From: Trichoplax adhaerens
Taxonomy: Eukaryota; Placozoa; Uniplacotomia; Trichoplacea; Trichoplacidae
Direction of reading: 5' to 3'
Length of the DNA stretch: 64,000 nt
Assembly (NCBI RefSeq): GCF_000150275.1
Contig: NW_002060947.1
Span: 3,958,335-4,022,334 of the forward strand
The notes below the pieces were generated by a model. It ran no database searches, was not told the origin of the DNA, and saw only the letters and a list, made by a program, of their open reading frames with translations. The translations under genes were made by a program, and so were the position numbers. Below, piece after piece: positions 61,585 to 64,000 of the stretch (position 1 is its first letter; each line of letters opens with the position of its first letter).

Positions 61585-64000
61585 CTAAGTTAGATAGTCA
61601 TTTCATTATTCATCACTGCCCGCCTACTGTGATCAACGACGCATATAAATTAAATTAAATTAAAATTGGATTTGATTTATATCCCCCTCCACGGTATTAT
61701 AATTATTGCATGGACATGATAGTAATTGGGCTCTAATACCAGACATTGTTGACATAAAGTAACCGGATGGATAGTTAACGTAAGCACTTTAGTATTTAAT
61801 ACTTGTGTACCTATATAGATATACTCAGCCAGAATAGCTTCCATATCACCAATTAGATGCAATTATACGTAGGCATTAGTGGCGACTTTGACAACGAACT
61901 GCCATAAGATGTCGTGGCACCATGGGCAAAATTCATGTTTATTTTTTAAAATCAAAATGAATGAAACCGACACAGTTTTAAATATACCCTTCAATAGAAA
62001 ATTTGCTATGCCTATGGTGAATTTGGCCTAAAAATTATTTTATTATCAGATTTTCTGAATCACATTGATTTAAATTTGTCTTTTTCCTTTTGGGGGTTTA
62101 TGAGAGATCTCTGGTTGAATTCTAATCAAGAAACCAATATACAATTCTCCTTTTATAGCTTTTACCCTTAATTAGTATAATTAGTATAATAACCAACCGA
62201 ACAATACTACATTCAATACTCCACGCTGAACATATCAATCAAAATTATCACTAATGAATACATTAAAGCATAACTCATTTTGTACAATATGTTCTTAGTA
62301 TCGCCTTGATATTGTTATCATCGCATCTTTTCCTTACGTAAACGAGGAAAATGATATTTATGGGGGTAAGAGTCTAGACTCTTTTCCTTCAAAGGGTTTC
62401 AGTAAACATGTCAATTTTTAAAACTAGACATATACACTAGTAATAGTTCATTAATGGATACTAGTAATGATTTGATGCAGTACTGTACAGTGTACATACT
62501 AATACTAATACTAATATAATTCAATTTTGGATTACTCTTTTTATTATCCAGCATAATGTTAGCCACTTCTCTAAAAGTCCTTCATAATGTGTAGGCTTGC
62601 TTGCCTATCCATTACCAATACTGTAACTTATATAGCGGTATCTACTATTAAACCATTTTTCTATCCGAGTAAAGCAATTTACCTTTGCTTCCAGTTGCTG
62701 CACCATGACTCATGACAGTATAATTCTACCGGTAATGCAACCACAATGATTCCTCAAGATAATTAATTCCTTTATTTTAACATTACAATACTCTACTGTA
62801 TAGGTTATTATGCTGCTATTATAACGTGTTTTACTGATATTATATCCGCTTATGAACGCATTGTTATTGACTTTTTTATCTATATTTTGCCACCTAAAAT
62901 TTGCCTTACCGCCATTACTTTGCATATATTACACTATGATGTGCAGGATGCAAATTTTACATCATTAACTGTACAGTATAATAATAATAGCATACGTGCA
63001 TATAGAGAGATATGCGACTCTAAAAAGAAAGGTCTCTAATGTATATAACATATATAAACAATACGAAGAAAACCACCTGCATATCATTAATTATACCTTA
63101 ATTTATTCATGATAATTTAGCTCGACTATCGGTCCTCGTCTTTAAAATAACCGGAGATTATGGATTACCGCAAGACCTACATACAGTATTGTGTGTACTA
63201 TACGCTATACAGTATACTCATACATATTTTTTCTATCTTTATCTCTGTGCATTATAGACCTTGGGATCACAGGTATTACTCAACGCCATCCATTTTACAG
63301 TACATACTGATGCATACGCGAAGACAAACGAAAACTTCATCAATTAATTTCACTGTCAACATAAATCTCGTTGCAGTATACAAAGAGTTCATCATAACTT
63401 TAACGAGGTTACGGGTTATTATATTTTAATATTTGTTGCTGTCATGAGAGTTAGTATACTATAGTAAGCCTGCATAATAAAGAGGTTTACTTTCACATGC
63501 ATTGCGCTTTATACCTTAAATCAACTTCTGATATCTAGATTGAAGCAAAATCGTAATCTACGGTACTTGGCAAACTTGTAAAGCACTATCAATAGTATAG
63601 TGTTAATACTTTATAAGAAATTGTCAACATACTACTATAAGCAACTAAGGTTGCCGCGCAAGCTGAACATAATAAATTGGATAGTCTACACCTTAGAGTG
63701 GATCACATCATAAAATAGATTGGATGATCAATTTGCAAACAGAGTGGACTTAATGATGTACTACATAGAAGTAACGGATCCATCTAGGTATTCGTATGCA
63801 CGTATTGTACTGTACAGTTCTGTTTGCAGAGCATTATACCTTAGTCCTACTACAGTATATCCACAAGCACTATAGAACAAGCGATGACGTCAGATTTTGA
63901 TTACACATAACTACTCCCATAACATGAAGTTACTACTGCATGTCTGTATCGATAAACAGCTAATTCAATCCAAAGGGTAGTGCAATTACTCGTACTATAG
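61585..64000. other. Unassigned AT-rich end of window
   Basis: No gene supported. A second perfect CRE palindrome TGACGTCA lies at 63885-63892. Short GTAC words occur near 62481 and 63806. Plus-strand frames at 63.1-63.4 kb have AT-driven composition. Confidence 0.45.

Overview
This window is nuclear DNA of an animal. It is strongly AT-rich. The clearly identified genes are split into many short exons by small GT-AG introns, and they encode classic animal proteins: UBE3A, PPP1R21, a class III POU factor, ribosomal protein S4 (eS4), CCT8 and PICALM/AP180. High intron density, well-conserved domains and AT-rich spacers best suit an early-branching animal such as a placozoan. That taxonomic guess rests on style and gene content, not on a database match. 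I saw no tRNA, rRNA, CRISPR array or recognisable transposase.

Layout. 1-14.2 kb is gene-poor, with two striking inverted repeats and a weak terminal-exon-like ORF. 14.2-16.9 kb holds a first exon of an unknown minus-strand gene and a plus-strand four-exon gene for an 80-residue protein, with ~180-bp tandem repeats in its first intron. 18.5-24.2 kb (+) is a 30-exon UBE3A orthologue with an AZUL zinc finger and HECT domain. 24.9-34.4 kb (-) is PPP1R21, whose N-terminal coiled coil is enlarged by ten consecutive phase-symmetric exons. 34.5-35.4 kb is a tandem duplication rich in GTAC words with an internal hairpin. 37 kb holds a possible small membrane-protein gene. 39.4-40.5 kb (+) is an intronless class III POU gene. 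42.1 kb (+) is a small signal-peptide ORF. 43.5-46.0 kb (+) is RPS4. 47.1 kb (-) has two orphan coding-like exons. 48.0-51.9 kb (+) is CCT8. 52.4-59.4 kb (-) is PICALM with a GC-rich, CRE-containing 5' flank. 60-61 kb carries recent tandem repeats. 61.3-64 kb is mostly unassigned.

The genes are not an operon or a single pathway. UBE3A/PPP1R21 and CCT8/PICALM are convergent pairs about 0.5-0.7 kb apart. Clusters of the self-complementary words GTACAGTAC/GTACTGTAC lie in the 5' flanks of PPP1R21, POU, RPS4, CCT8 and, more weakly, PICALM. This is the main non-coding pattern of the window.

Exon models for UBE3A, PICALM, CCT8 and RPS4 each sum to a multiple of three with consistent phases (712, 688, 544 and 263 residues). 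A few PPP1R21 junctions remain unresolved. All exon calls come from reading by eye.
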